From Morella rubra (Eukaryota; Streptophyta; Magnoliopsida; Fagales; Myricaceae), in assembly GCA_003952965.2 (NCBI GenBank), contig CM025853.1:1761971-1825970 (forward strand): a DNA stretch of 64,000 nt. The letters run 5' to 3'. The notes under the pieces were generated by a model. That model had not been told where the DNA came from, ran no database searches, and saw nothing but the letters and a program-made list of their open reading frames with translations. The position numbers and the translations under genes are program-made. The first letter of the stretch is position 1. Each line of letters begins with the position of its first letter. Positions 20,777 through 32,400 of the stretch are shown one piece after another.

Positions 20777-23700
20777 CTTATATTGCAAAAGCTGAATCGA
20801 AAATGTTGTTGGTCTGTTGATTTCTGCTGAACATCAGTTCAACCAGTTTGGTTAATGCATATGTAACAGAGCATATGACAGTATAAGCAAAAAGCAGCAG
20901 CTGCAAGAGAGAAAGGGAGGATCAGTGAGGGGGAAAAGAAGGAAAAAAGAAAGAGAGAAACAAATTAAAGGCAGTTCATATTCGGGTTAGAAATGCCAAC
21001 CTGTTCTGTTCGGAACCACTTCAGAGCATCTAACAGTACACGCTACTAGCAAACAACGTCGTGGAAAGTCCCTGTTGGAACAGTAGAGTATCAGGTCCAA
21101 ATGAGTGGCAAAGCTACTGATTGATTCTTAAGCAATAAAGTTCATAAGACTGGCTTACCGGACATTACCGTATCATTCGCTTTTGAATGCTGGGACGGGA
21201 TTTTTCTGACTCTGATTGTCGTTCAAAAACGTTCCTAGTGCAACATTATTTGTCTGCTTGTCTACAAATTTTATTATTTTAGGATCGTTAAGAACCTAAA
21301 CGGAAGAGAGGGCATATATTTCATTTGTCAAGCCAGTGAGCTCTTGAACAGCTAAAACTTGAGTGATCAAGAGCTTTTGACTAGAGCGTCATTGCTTTCT
21401 AAAGGAATAGGAAACCAGAGACAGAGCACTGTATATGCAATTTCTCTAACTCTAATGCTTAGTAGATGAGCTTAATCCGGTGATTTTGCTGGTGCTGTGA
21501 TAACATACTTATCTAATAAAAAGTAATTATATATCAAATCAAATATTTTATTGTAGATAATTCTATGATCATGCTCAAGAAAAATTGCTATGCTTCTCTC
21601 TCTTTTGCTTAAAAAAAAAAATCTCTGATCTAACAGAAGGCAAGAGCTTTTGCATAACAGCTAAATAGATGAAGAGTCTGAAGACCCCTTTGACTATTGA
21701 CTCTGTCTGCTCAGCATATTCTCATGGTAGGCGGTAGCCAATGCAAAAACTATTGACCCGTGACTCTTGTCCAGAAATGAAAGATTCTCTGTTCTCTGGA
21801 CAGCCTCGAATAGCTTCATTGTAGGAGCTTAACCCACGCATGGCCGACATTGTACAGTCTAACTTCTAGTTTCTTTCTTTTCCTTTTTTTTTTTTTTTTT
21901 TTTTTTTCTGTAAGAAACAGAAACTGGGGATTTGAAAGAGATCCACCAGCCCCCCACTTGCTGAGTTTGAACGGCGATGAATAACGTCGCAAATTAGACT
22001 ATACAGTTGGTTCGCATGTTGGGTTTTGTAGTTGGTCCTTTTTGGATGGAAGATGAACAAGATATGATATAGATAATGCAATAATTTTTTTTTCTCTTAA
22101 TAAAGAGTTGAAGAGGACAACCAGTGTAGCTAACTCCTTTAAACGTGACTGTAGAAACTCTCATTTACTGCAAAATGTTAGGATAATACAATAACTTTAT
22201 TGCTACCGGTGTTCATGATTTCTTCTTGTCCATTACTAGCAATTTATTTTGGAAAAGACTAGATTAGTAACTCAGTAACCTATCATATGAGAAATAGGTC
22301 AGTTTTCTTTTATTTCTTTATTTTAAATTTATAGAATATTTGATATTTAACTTTATTAGAAATAGTATTAAGTTTATACAAGATATTTAAGATTACCTTT
22401 TTATATTTTGCCTAAATTAGATGGCTCTATATGAATAAATATATATTCTTTACCCACACTATCACATTTAATGCTCTTCGCACAGAATTGAATGAATTTT
22501 AATCCTAGATTTTATAACTTAACAATTACCTTTATATGGAGTATCTTCAAAGATTTTCTCAATTAATAACATTTAATTACACTGGCAATCTAAAAATAGG
22601 GATAATAATTTGACAAATCACTTTATATGGTTACACAGAGTATTATAATTCATTGTCATTAAATGGTCAAAATATATATAAAAATAAATACCGGAGTGGT
22701 TGAGGCCATGCAAAGAGAGGGAGACTTTTTCAAGAAAGCTGTTTAAAAAAAAAAAAAAAACTTTTTTAAGAAAGCTGACCATAGGATGGAACCAAACAAC
22801 ACGTGTAAGAACCGCATTAAACTTGGCAAACAAATGCCACTTTAAGCATGCTTCCACGCGCTCTTGATAGGCATCTGCATAACTCGCTTATTTCTTTCTA
22901 TTAAACAACTTCGTTCATTTCTTAATGATAGTTATCTAGTCAATTTTAAAAAAATTATTGTTATAATTTTTAAATTAATTGATTCACTTTAAAAATATAA
23001 ATATTAATGGAAAAGTGCTGAAAAGATCTAAAATACATTAGATTCTTTAAATCGAGAATACTAATAAAGAATCGAGAGTACTTCTATAAAATTATATTAA
23101 AATTTTGATTGTATTATTTATGTAAAGCTCCTGCTCCAAAGTCTAAAAGTTTTTATATAAAATATATGACAGTGCACTTTTAAAATCTCAAATTTTAAAT
23201 ATAAAAGAATTTAATTTGACATAATGACATATATTTTCGATTTATAAAAGAATCCAAACATTTCATGTACTTAATTTTCATAACACAAGAATTTCAAAAA
23301 AATAGCCACTTACTTTAAAAGTTTAAATCAAAGTTTAAAACTTCTCAAATAATTGGAACTCTCATCACTTTTAAATTTAAACATAGAATTAAATCTCTAT
23401 CTCATCAATTTTAAATTCAAACATAGAATTAGATCACTTTCTTATTACTTTTAAACTCAAACATATCATTCAACTTCTATCCTTTAGCTTTTAAAATAAA
23501 ATAAAAAAAGATTATGTTTTTATCACTTCTTTTAAACTCAAAACACTTATTTAACATATAGTTTCGATTAGGGTGTTTACAATTTAAAACATAAATTTAT
23601 AATTTTTTACAATGAGAGATTCACAATTATAAGGAATTTTGATTATTAGATATCAAAGTAGTGAATTTTGCATGCAGAATAAGATTTCCCCTTAGATCGA

Positions 23701-23835
23701 AATTCTTTATAATCAATTATAGTAATTGGATGGTTGAATTCAGTTTAAACTAATAAAAATAAAAATTAATTAGTATATAATTTAGAGTTTTTAAAAATTT
23801 TATCTGTATATATTATAAAGCTTATAGAACAGTTA
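20777..23835. other. Long AT-rich intergenic region
   Basis: No gene recognised in about 3 kb. Poly-T or poly-A runs lie at about 21883-21907 and 22745-22760. The stretch 22900-23820 is strongly AT-rich, with scattered repeats of 'TTTTAAA(T/C)TCAAACATA' at about 23370-23470. Confidence 0.45.
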
Positions 23836-23836
23836 G

Positions 23837-23911
23837 AACTCACGCGCTGTGAGTTTTGCTCACGCGCTTAAGGAAGAGTTTGGGTAAAACTCACACGCTT
23901 TAAGGAAGAGG
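23837..23911 (+). promoter_or_regulatory. Direct repeats with CACGCG boxes in the SAMDC promoter
   Basis: Three related blocks: AACTCACGCGCT (23837-23848), GCTCACGCGCTTAAGGAAGAG (about 23858-23878) and ACTCACACGCTTTAAGGAAGAG (about 23889-23910). The CGCG cores resemble binding sites of CAMTA calcium/calmodulin-responsive factors (family knowledge). They lie about 180-250 bp before the TATA box. A regulatory role is inferred only. Confidence 0.35.
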
Positions 23912-24083
23912 TGGGGTTAGCCCAACACTTGCCGTTGTGAACCGGCCGCTTAAACGCCGAGTTTTTACTACAAACTTGCTGAGTTGCTTCCCTGTCTTTC
24001 TCCTAATCCCACTCCCTCTCAATTTTTTTTCAGTTTTTTAATAGGGCAACTCCAAAAAGCCCTACCCTCCGCATTCGCTCTCC

Positions 24084-24090
24084 TATAAAT
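24084..24090 (+). promoter_or_regulatory. TATA box of the SAMDC gene
   Basis: TATAAAT sits in a C/T-rich context typical of plant core promoters, so transcription probably starts at about 24115-24125. This is followed by a long leader that holds the upstream ORFs. Confidence 0.6.
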
Positions 24091-24295
24091 ACCCCCTTTC
24101 CGCTCTCATCTTTCTCTCGCACACAACCTTGCGTCTCCCTCTGACCCTCGTAACAATCGCAGCCTTCCTCTCTGTAATCCTCCCTAATCTCTCTCATTCC
24201 CCTTGTGAATTTCTCTACCAGCAAAGAAAATCGAAAAAAAAAAGGTTTCTAACGATTCGTTGGATTTTCCCAGCAGAATTTAGCTCGAAGGAAAA

Positions 24296-24547
24296 GTAAG
24301 TTTTCTCAATCAAGAGGGCCTTTTTGTATCTTTATTGGTTTCTTGTATTTTCGTTGCTCTCTGCGTCAGCGGTTATTTCTTTGAAATTTTAGATACGGGT
24401 TTGTTGTAGGAGTAAATTCTCTTTATGCTTTATTGTGGTAAGAAAATGTGATGTATTTGTGGGGTTGGTTTTGTGTGTGTTTTAGATTCGTTATTGTCAT
24501 TTTGGGAGAAAATTGATCGAAATAATTATTGTTGGTGTTTGTCTCAG
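24296..24547 (+). other. Probable intron in the SAMDC 5' leader
   Basis: Donor AAAA|GTAAGT at 24296 and acceptor TGTCTCAG| at 24547 bound a T-rich 252-bp stretch just before the upstream ORFs. Plant SAMDC leaders usually contain introns. Not proven without cDNA. Confidence 0.55.
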
Positions 24548-24555
24548 AAGCGTGA

Positions 24556-24564
24556 ATGTTCTAA
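24556..24564 (+). CDS. Tiny uORF of SAMDC (two codons and stop)
   Basis: ATG TTC TAA. Its last base A is the first base of the next ATG (TAATG), so the tiny and small uORFs overlap by one base. This is the arrangement known for plant SAMDC transcripts. In the known mechanism, ribosomes that translate the tiny uORF at low polyamine bypass the small uORF and reach the main ORF; at high polyamine, leaky scanning leads to the repressive small uORF. The sequence shows the overlap directly; the control is inferred from the family. Confidence 0.85.
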   Translation: MF

Positions 24565-24817
24565 TGGAGACTAAGGGTGGGAAAAAGAAGTCTAGTAGTA
24601 GTGGTTCCAAACAGTACGAAGCTCCTCTCGGCTACATCATTGAATACGTTCGTCCCAACGGTGGCATCGAGAAGTTCCGATCTGCTGCTTACTCCAACGT
24701 AAGGCCGCTATTTCTAAGTTTCAATACCCATTTGTTTTGGAATTCGTTCTCTTTCATTTCTTCTAATTATTGTTTTGGGTAATTTTTGTTTGGCAGTGCG
24801 TGAGGAAGCCATCCTGA
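24564..24817 (+). CDS. Small conserved uORF peptide of SAMDC (polyamine-responsive repressor)
   Basis: The 51-residue peptide is encoded by two exons, 24564-24698 and 24797-24817, joined in phase 0 across a 98-bp intron (AAC|GTAAGG ... TTGGCAG|TGC). It has the family hallmarks: METKGGKKKSSSS at the start, APLGY, VRPNGGI, FRSAAYSN and the end CVRKPS. This peptide is conserved across land plants and represses translation of the downstream SAMDC ORF when polyamines are abundant. It ends 205 nt before the main ATG. Intact, no stops. Lys and Ile at a few positions differ from the commonest form, without breaking a known key residue. Confidence 0.92.
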
Positions 24818-25022
24818 TACCCAGTCCTGTAATGCCTCTTTCCGTAGACTAGAGTTCATCTTTCAAATCCTTTGTTTTTCCTTGTTTTCTTTGAGTGAAG
24901 AACAATAATCTCTTAACTGTTGTAAAACGAAACCAAAAAACAATAATCTCCCTTCCTGTGTCACTACCTCTCTTCCCTCCATTACTTTCACTGATATTTG
25001 AGGCTCAGAAAAATTCTCGGCA

Positions 25023-26144
25023 ATGGCCAACGACCCCCCACCACCTCCTTCACCAATCGGCTTCGAAGGCTTCGAAAAGCGCCTAGAGATCAAATTCTCA
25101 GAGCCATCAATTTTCGAAGACCCCTCCGGGCTCGGCCTCCGGGCCCTGAGTCGGGTCCAGCTCGACTCCATCCTCGACGCGGCTCGATGCACTATCGTGT
25201 CACAACTTTCCAACAAAGAGTTTGACTCGTACGTTCTGTCCGAGTCCAGCCTCTTCGTCTACCCCTTCAAAATCGTCCTCAAAACATGTGGGACCACCAA
25301 GCTGCTCTTATCGGTCCCACCGATACTCAGTCACGCCGAGTCGCTCTCACTCACCGTGGCTTCCGTAAAATACTCTCGCGGGAGCTTCATTTTCCCGACT
25401 TACCAACCCGCACCTCACCGGAGCTTCGCTGAGGAAGTCGCCGTTTTGAATGAGTTCTTTGGGTATATGAAGGCAGAGGCCTATGTGATCGGCGATCCGA
25501 GCGTCCCGAATAGGAACTGGCACATTTACTCGGCTACGAAGGAGGTGGACAATCGGACGGACGAGATCAATCTTGAGATGTGCATGACCGGGTTGGACCG
25601 CGATAAGGCGTCCGTGTTTTACAAGAAATCGGAGGGCAATGCTGCTGCTGGTGAAATGACCAAACTATCCGGGATATCTGGCATTATTCCTTCTCACGTG
25701 ATCTGCGACTTCGAGTTTGATCCGTGCGGGTACTCGATGAACGGAATCGACGGATCAGCGTACTCGACCGTGCACGTGACCCCAGAGGACGGGTTCAGTT
25801 ATGCCAGCTATGAGGCCATGGGGTTAAACCCTGAGGCAATTGGGTTCGAGCCGCTGGTCAAAAGGGTACTGAGCTGCTTTGAGCCGGCCGAGTTTTCGAT
25901 TGCTGTAACGGCCCGCAGTGGGGCCCATCGGTGGGCCATAGAAAGAGCTGACGTGGAGGGGTACACGCGTGAGTACGCGGTGAAACAAGAGCTGCCAGGT
26001 GGTTGGTGCGTGGTTTACCTGACTTATTCGGTGAAGGCCAAGCCCTACGCAGTGGGCACGGCAACGAAGGCTATGACTCAGTGCTGGAAGGAGGTGGCCG
26101 TGGTGGAGGAAGAGGAGGTCGTGGCGTGTCGTTGTGTTTCGTGA
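25023..26144 (+). CDS. SAMDC: S-adenosylmethionine decarboxylase proenzyme
   Basis: Intronless ORF, 373 residues, normal for the plant family. The enzyme decarboxylates S-adenosylmethionine to supply aminopropyl groups for spermidine and spermine. The proenzyme cuts itself between Glu74 and Ser75 in YVLSESSLFVYP, and Ser75 becomes the pyruvoyl cofactor. Other expected residues are present: Glu15 and Glu18 (FEGFEK), Cys89 (KTCGTT), Ser238 (CGYSMNG) and His251 (HVTPEDGFSYASYEAMG, also the plant PEST-like segment). The start follows AAGGC-like CAATGGCC. The Pro-rich N-terminus (NDPPPPPSP) is a small extension relative to animals. It lies 205 nt after the small uORF, so translation should be polyamine-controlled. 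GC content is much higher than in the flanks, as usual for this gene. Acts in the cytosol. No defects seen. Confidence 0.97.
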   Translation: MANDPPPPPSPIGFEGFEKRLEIKFSEPSIFEDPSGLGLRALSRVQLDSILDAARCTIVSQLSNKEFDSYVLSESSLFVYPFKIVLKTCGTTKLLLSVPPILSHAESLSLTVASVKYSRGSFIFPTYQPAPHRSFAEEVAVLNEFFGYMKAEAYVIGDPSVPNRNWHIYSATKEVDNRTDEINLEMCMTGLDRDKASVFYKKSEGNAAAGEMTKLSGISGIIPSHVICDFEFDPCGYSMNGIDGSAYSTVHVTPEDGFSYASYEAMGLNPEAIGFEPLVKRVLSCFEPAEFSIAVTARSGAHRWAIERADVEGYTREYAVKQELPGGWCVVYLTYSVKAKPYAVGTATKAMTQCWKEVAVVEEEEVVACRCVS

Positions 26145-26350
26145 GAGCTTTAACCAGCCAATCAGAGTGTCAGTTGTCAGTCGTGTCAATCACTGCCAGT
26201 CTGTTTGTCTCGGTGTCGTTTCAGTAATTATTTGGGTAGCCAGTGTTGCGTGTTGGCATTCGGCGGGTCGTGAAGTCTCTGGTCGTTGTTCGTTTAAATT
26301 TCTGTAGTCAAGTGTCAGCTATGTAATTTGTCTTTGGTCTTTTTATTTGG

Positions 26351-26356
26351 AATAAA
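26351..26356 (+). terminator. Polyadenylation signal of SAMDC
   Basis: AATAAA lies 207 bp after the stop, within a T/G-rich stretch typical of plant 3' UTRs. The cleavage site is probably about 15-30 bp downstream. Confidence 0.5.
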
Positions 26357-26379
26357 AAAGTTCTCTGGTTGCGGTCGTT

Positions 26380-28200
26380 GCCGTTTAACATGGTTCATGT
26401 TGTCAAAAAGCAAATACGCAGTGGGTATGACTTCGAACCTTCGCTGCAAGAAAATGGAAGGGACGGAGTAGACTTGGAAAGGGGGTAGAGACGACTGAGG
26501 TTAGAAAGCTTTTCCACAAGGAGAATTTGAGTCTTTCCATTTAGAGAAGATTCAAGGAATCCACGCGAAAGACCCAAAAAGAGAAAAGTTTAGCCGAAGA
26601 ACTTACTTTGCATGAATAATAATATTGATGAACTTACTTTGCAACTTCCACGCTATTATTACTTTGCATGAATGGAAGCTCAACAGAGTGATATGTATAT
26701 GCATCGAAAACAGTATGAAATTTTCTCTGTTGTCAGGCTTTTTCTTTACAACGGATCAAATTTTTTCAAGAATATTACATTATCGAGATGTCCGATTCCT
26801 TTTTTCCTCCTTAAAAATCGTGTTATCCACTATTGAAGTTGGTGTGTCATACAAATTTGGTTGAGCCGAGGCAGAACGTTGCAGTCCATATACGAGACAC
26901 TTAAAAAACATATTGGTCGTGATTGGCACGTGAGGCCACACATGTCTCCGTTCCTTTCTCCCAAAGTTGAAGCAAGCAATCTCTTTGACACGGATATGTT
27001 TGCTGGCACAGTAATATGAGAGCCTTTTCCTCTAGGTAGAGACAAGTTGGATGGAACCCACAAGCCCATAGAATTGTGCACGATGCTAAAGTTCTTTTTT
27101 TGGTAGGTCCTGGCAAGAAGAGGGAGAGCAAAACAGGATGATATCTTGTTCTTTCTGCTAAGTTCTATTGTTCATGATTCTTTTCTGGATCATTCAGGGA
27201 CATGCAAATTTTGCCCCCTTCTTTTTTTTTGTGTGTGTCTCCTCCCTCCTCTTTTTAGCCTCACAGATTACAGACTCTCGATTCAACCTACGTTTCTGCT
27301 CATTTCTTTGGGCCCTACATATCTTACCTAAAACAGGTTCTGCAATTTTTGTCCCCCCTGTGTGTGTGTGTGTTTTCCACTTGGCAATCGGGGTTTGCTT
27401 TTGGATCAATCTGACAGTGGGCACTCACTCTGGCTTGGAAATGGGCTTTTTGAAGTGTGGGCATTATGCTGCCTCGAGCTTGGGCCAGCCCAATGAAATA
27501 CGAATGGAGAGATTGGTATGTTGGAGCTGTCTGGACTCCTCACAATGGCAGATTGGGCCGGGAGCAGAGGTAGAAAGAAGATTGAGGATCTTGATAAATC
27601 TGATTCCATCCATCTCCAATGACTATCAAATGGTTTGTCTTATCGAATATTCCCTTATTATACTTGTTGAAGTGCAGCTTAAGCGCTCTGTTTTCTAGTG
27701 CTTTGCCGTGGCAAATTGGGAAGTAATTTAGAAGGGAAGAATCAAGCAGCTGTGTGAGCTGATGTGGCTGATTCAGGTTCTTTGGGTGTTAGAGTTAATG
27801 AAAAAGTAAAGAGATAGATAATTTTGTGTAGTTATTTTATTATGACTAAAATTTTAGAGTGATTAAAATTTTAGAAACAAATGCCGTATTAGTGTCCGGA
27901 TAGGATATTGCAGAATATCTCAGTCCTATTAATTTAGGACTACTCACTTAATTCGGCTAAACCCTACTTGTCATTGAGAGACGAAGTTTCTTTACACCCC
28001 GAAGAGTCGAGTACACAGAGGTTGTCCTGGACAAGGAAAGTCGCATTTCGTTTGTTCTCGTAGGAACCGTACCACGAGGAACATGCGTAGGATACTTCTA
28101 TATTTGTGAAAAGGCAAGGAATTGCTAGAAAGCCCAACATACATAACCCGACCCAGCAGGGAGCCGTTCAGTCCCATCTGCGAGACTGCAATCAGTTTCT
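26380..28200. other. Intergenic between SAMDC and GER
   Basis: No gene recognised. A 176-codon open frame on the plus strand (27168-27698) runs through T-rich and GT-repeat sequence (TGTGTGTGTG at about 27359) and has no family features. A TAAAATTTTAGAG motif shared with the local MITEs occurs at about 27846-27872. Confidence 0.45.
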
Positions 28201-28265
28201 CTCGAGCAACTGCAAGAGTTGGTGGTTGGAGCTCCTGGTGTCGGCAAAAAGTTCAATCCACGAAA

Positions 28266-29453
28266 ATGGGAGACAACTCCAACGGTACTCTCTCTCTCTG
28301 TATCTGTATTGGGTGACTGAGAAAATGGAACAATTGAGAATTAGAATTAAGATCTAAAAATCTGAACTTTAATTCCCTTCTTCTGAGAGTTGAAACTCTT
28401 CATGTTGTTTTCCCACATTTGCTTTGTCCAAGCACCTTCCATATTCCCCAGATCCCCAAATCCCTAACACCATTATCCCTGCTTCTTTCAACAGGAACGG
28501 CCCCCGTCTCCTCCTTCCTCGCCGACAAATCCGCCAAGATCTTTGTGGCCGGACACCGAGGCCTCGTGGGCTCCGCCATTGTCCGCAAGCTCCGGAACCT
28601 CGGCTTCACCAACCTCCTCCTCCGCACTCACTCCGAGCTCGACCTCACCCGCCAAAACGATGTCGAGTCCTTCTTCGCTGCCGAGAAGCCCCGGTTCGTC
28701 ATCCTTGCCGCGGCCAAGGTCGGCGGCATCCACGCCAACAAGACCTATCCAGCCGAGTTCATCGGTATCAACCTCCAGATCCAGACCAACGTCATTGACT
28801 CCTCCTACCGCCACGGCGTCCAGAAGCTCCTCTTCCTCGGCTCCTCTTGCATCTACCCCAAGTTCGCACCCCAGCCGATCCCAGAAGAGGCATTGCTCAC
28901 CAGCCCGTTGGAGCCCACCAACGAATGGTACGCGGTGGCCAAGATCGCTGGCATCAAAATGTGCCAAGCCTACCGAATTCAATACGACTGGGACGCGATT
29001 TCGGGGATGCCCACGAACCTGTACGGTCCGAACGACAATTTCCATCCTGAGAATTCGCATGTGTTGCCGGGGTTGATGAGGAGGTTCCACGAGGCCAAGG
29101 TGAATGGTGCGAAGGAGGTGGTCGTGTGGGGGACGGGTAGTCCCCTGAGGGAGTTCCTGCACGTCGACGATTTGGCCGACGCTGTGGTGTTCTTGATGGA
29201 GAAGTACAGTGGGTTGGGGCACCTCAATGTGGGAAGTGGGAAGGAGGTGACCATCAAGGAGTTAGCTGAGCTGGTAAAGGAGGTGGTTGGGTTCGAGGGG
29301 GCGCTCGTTTGGGATTCGTCTAAGCCCGACGGGACTCCCAGGAAGCTCATGGACAGCTCAAAGCTCGCCGGGTTGGGTTGGACCCCCAAGGTTTCACTCA
29401 AAGATGGGCTTGTCGATACGTATAAGTGGTACTTGGAGAATCTCAAACAGTAA
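28266..29453 (+). CDS. GER1: GDP-L-fucose synthase (GDP-4-keto-6-deoxymannose 3,5-epimerase/4-reductase)
   Basis: Two exons: 28266-28284 (MGDNSN plus one base) and 28495-29453, with a 210-bp GT-AG intron. This gives 325 residues, close to plant GER proteins. The enzyme makes GDP-L-fucose from GDP-4-keto-6-deoxymannose with NADPH in the cytosol, feeding fucosylation of cell-wall xyloglucan, RG-II, arabinogalactan and N-glycans. It is an extended SDR fold: the dinucleotide-binding motif is VAGHRGLVG (Gly26, Gly29, Gly32), and the catalytic Ser123 (GSSCIYP), Tyr152 and Lys156 ([10 protein letters not shown]) are all present. [10 protein letters not shown] and the GSG region also fit. The first exon was chosen because the ATG at 28419 lies inside the intron and would add a non-homologous N-terminus. 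GC-rich unlike its surroundings, intact. Confidence 0.95.
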
Positions 29454-32400
29454 TTCAGGTGATTTACCCCGAAAGTCATCGTTTTCTTCATTTTGAGATA
29501 TATAGTTTCATATATATGTAGATGCGAAGGGAATTGTGGACGTCGGAGTTGTACCAAGTATGTGAAATAATTCTTTGTAATGCTTTGTACTTCAATTTTT
29601 TGCTAGAGGGCTGCTGTTATTGTAAGAATGGCGTGAGCTGCTCTTGTTATGAACTTTGCAGAAAGTGTCTTCTGTATTACTGAATAGCAATTTCAATTAG
29701 TTCAGATGAGGTATTGTTAAGAACCTCATAGAAGGTGCTCTTTTGTATTCAGCATTATAATTTCTGTTAGCTCTTGATTCATATTTGTGGTTGATTAAGG
29801 CTCAGCTGTTATTCATTTCAATTCTAGTTGGTTTTTCCGTAAAGTTTGTTTATTGTCTTTGGAACAAATGGCATCATCTCCAAAAAATGTGGAGGGTGAA
29901 TCAAATATCTGTGTTTATCTGTGTCGTTACATCTGCCTGTAAAACTTTACCTTGGGTACTCACAATAGCTTTCACTGACTGTCCACTATATCCTTCCTGC
30001 AAAAGTCTTTGATTGCTGTCAAGGTTGAATCTTTCCATGATCATCAGTTTCTTAAACTTTTAGTTTGTGCAGCCAGCATGTTTTGTCAACTCTCAGTCAT
30101 ATCCTCGGTTGTTTGGGTCACAGTTTTGGTTTGCCCCATCATTGTCTACTTTATTTTCTCCCCCTAGGCCTATAAATGTGCTCAATTGAAGGACTTGGGG
30201 ATTTAGTTATGCCTTCTTGTAACCAAGCTACTGGATGTCATTAGGTAGTGAGACACAGTTGTCCGATGTTTCAGTTTAGCATAGCTGGTGACCAAGGCTG
30301 CACCCAGATGCTTCATGTTGCTTTATTTAGTCTATAGCTTTTTAAACTCTTATGTGCATTTCTTCTTAAAATGAAGTACTTCGTGGTGGCTGCCATATTA
30401 GCTCGACATAGAAGTTCGTTTTTGTTTGGGAGTGAAACATTTTTTGACATCTAATGCCGCTTGAGGTTCTGAAGAAACCTGATCTTACATTTCTTTCGGT
30501 TTCAATTTCCCACTCCATCTGATTTGATTTGCTGGAGTTCAGTATGTAGGGTAGTTGGTACTGCAAGGGATGGGAAATCTCATTCGTTCTCCTTATTCTG
30601 TGCGTGCTTCCCCACAAATGTCAAGTATCTGCACATGATTTCTGATAGTTGCACCTTTTGTGTGGAATCCTTGTATTTTTTACAAGGGCCTCTCGCCTAA
30701 TTCTGAGCTCGTTGCAGACTCGTGGAATATTTGTCAGATTAACTTTGAGAGAAACAAAGTTATGAGAAGCTGCCTAGTTGTCTGGAACCAATTTGATTTC
30801 TGGCTGTTGGCCACTGAAATACTACCAGTTTATTTAGGAAGTGAAAGATTAGATAAACTGCAGGATCATTCGCAAGGTGTAAGGCATGGGATATGATTTT
30901 TAGGTGATCTCTGCCTGCAGAGATCTGATGCAAGTGACATTGCTGATATACACATCTCCCATAATAATCAATCTTTACTTCTGATCCTTTTCTTTTTTAA
31001 TCTTCTTCTTTGGAGGTCAAGGATACCATGTACAGAAGATTCATAACAAGGCGATCAATATTCTACAATGTGACTGTCAAAGGCCTGTCCATGGTTCGTC
31101 AATTCTAGGAAGTAAAATAGTGTTCCATAAATAAGCGTTGTGGTGCAGTGGCAGACCGATTTATAAGTGTGTTAAATTAGTATTTTCAAGCTTAGGTGTT
31201 TAGCAAATCATGGAGCTAAACTTCTCCTATCAGAAGGGTAGCTTTGTTGCTAACTTCTTTTCTAAACATCTTCAAGATTTGAATAGATTTGTATAATTAC
31301 TATGTCTGCAAAATACATATGTTGTAACATTTGTTCCTGAATATGTTTACCTTTTGTTAATGTCTTTGGCACTCTGAATTCTGAAAGATGACTGGCGGGG
31401 AAACTTTATTTTTTGTTGTCTTTTTTTGTGTTTGATCATCTGCTGCGCCCATACCACATATTCCTTGCCTTAGAAAATGCAACCCTCCTTTCTTAGTTAA
31501 GTTGTGTTTGTTTAAATATTGTTGCCATGTTTGCATTCCTACAATCCCCGGAACCCCAACTTGTTTGTAGGATGAAGGAACAAATTTCATGCAAAGCAGA
31601 ACAATCTTTTGGGTATATTCTTAACTTGATACTGTTTTGGCTTAGTAATAACATGATGTGCCAATCACAATATTACTAGTGGAGATAAAGGGTCATTCTG
31701 GTTTTACGACTAAAATTGCAGGAGTAAAGAATGCGGAGGTTGGGTTGCTAAACTGAAATAGGATGATATGAGACCGTTGAATTCGTCTTGTGAAATGATA
31801 GACGGTCATGTTTGTGTCCGTCTTCGTACAAGGAATTGATCGGAAAACCTTTTCTTTATGTGACATTCCTCAGCAAAGGAAACGGAAAACTAGGGTACTT
31901 GATCCCGAGCATGGCTCTTAAGACTATGAAGGGTGCTCTGCAGTTTTAGTCCTTTCTTCCTCAGAGTTGGAAAACTGCAATTTACTCTTAAATCATATAA
32001 AATCGCTAAGAGCATGTTTGAGATTGGTTTTTAACTCAGGCTTTAAGACTTAAGTTCCACTTTAAGTCCCCTGCGTTTGGATGTGTTAGGATTGAAAGCG
32101 AGTTTCTGCAAACATCAAAAACGTGTTAACGTTTCTCCCGTTTTGCGTGCCTCGAAGTCAAAATGTCGAACTGACATTATATTCTTGTTTCTCCAACTGA
32201 CATTATACTTTACGTATGATTGACACAGCAAGTGGGACCCTATACTTTTAAATGATGTCCAATTAAAGTTGTTTTTTATTTTTTTATAGCATGGGTACTA
32301 GAATGAGGTCCACTTCGAGTTGTTTTTTATAAAATAGGGTCCACCGTCTGATTGACACATTTATGCAAAATGCTGCAAATAAACTAAAATAATTATTATG

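Noticed and set aside
25824..26189. 121-codon open frame on the minus strand
   Set aside because: Antisense shadow of the SAMDC coding sequence.
27168..27698. 176-codon open frame on the plus strand
   Set aside because: It runs through poly-T and GT-repeat DNA, starts without a credible ATG context and has no family features.
28488..29222. 244-codon open frame on the minus strand
   Set aside because: Antisense shadow of the GC-rich GDP-L-fucose synthase exon.
31120..31200. SINE- or tRNA-like phrase GTGGTGCAGTGGC
   Set aside because: It resembles an A-box, but no B-box, tail or target duplication follows.
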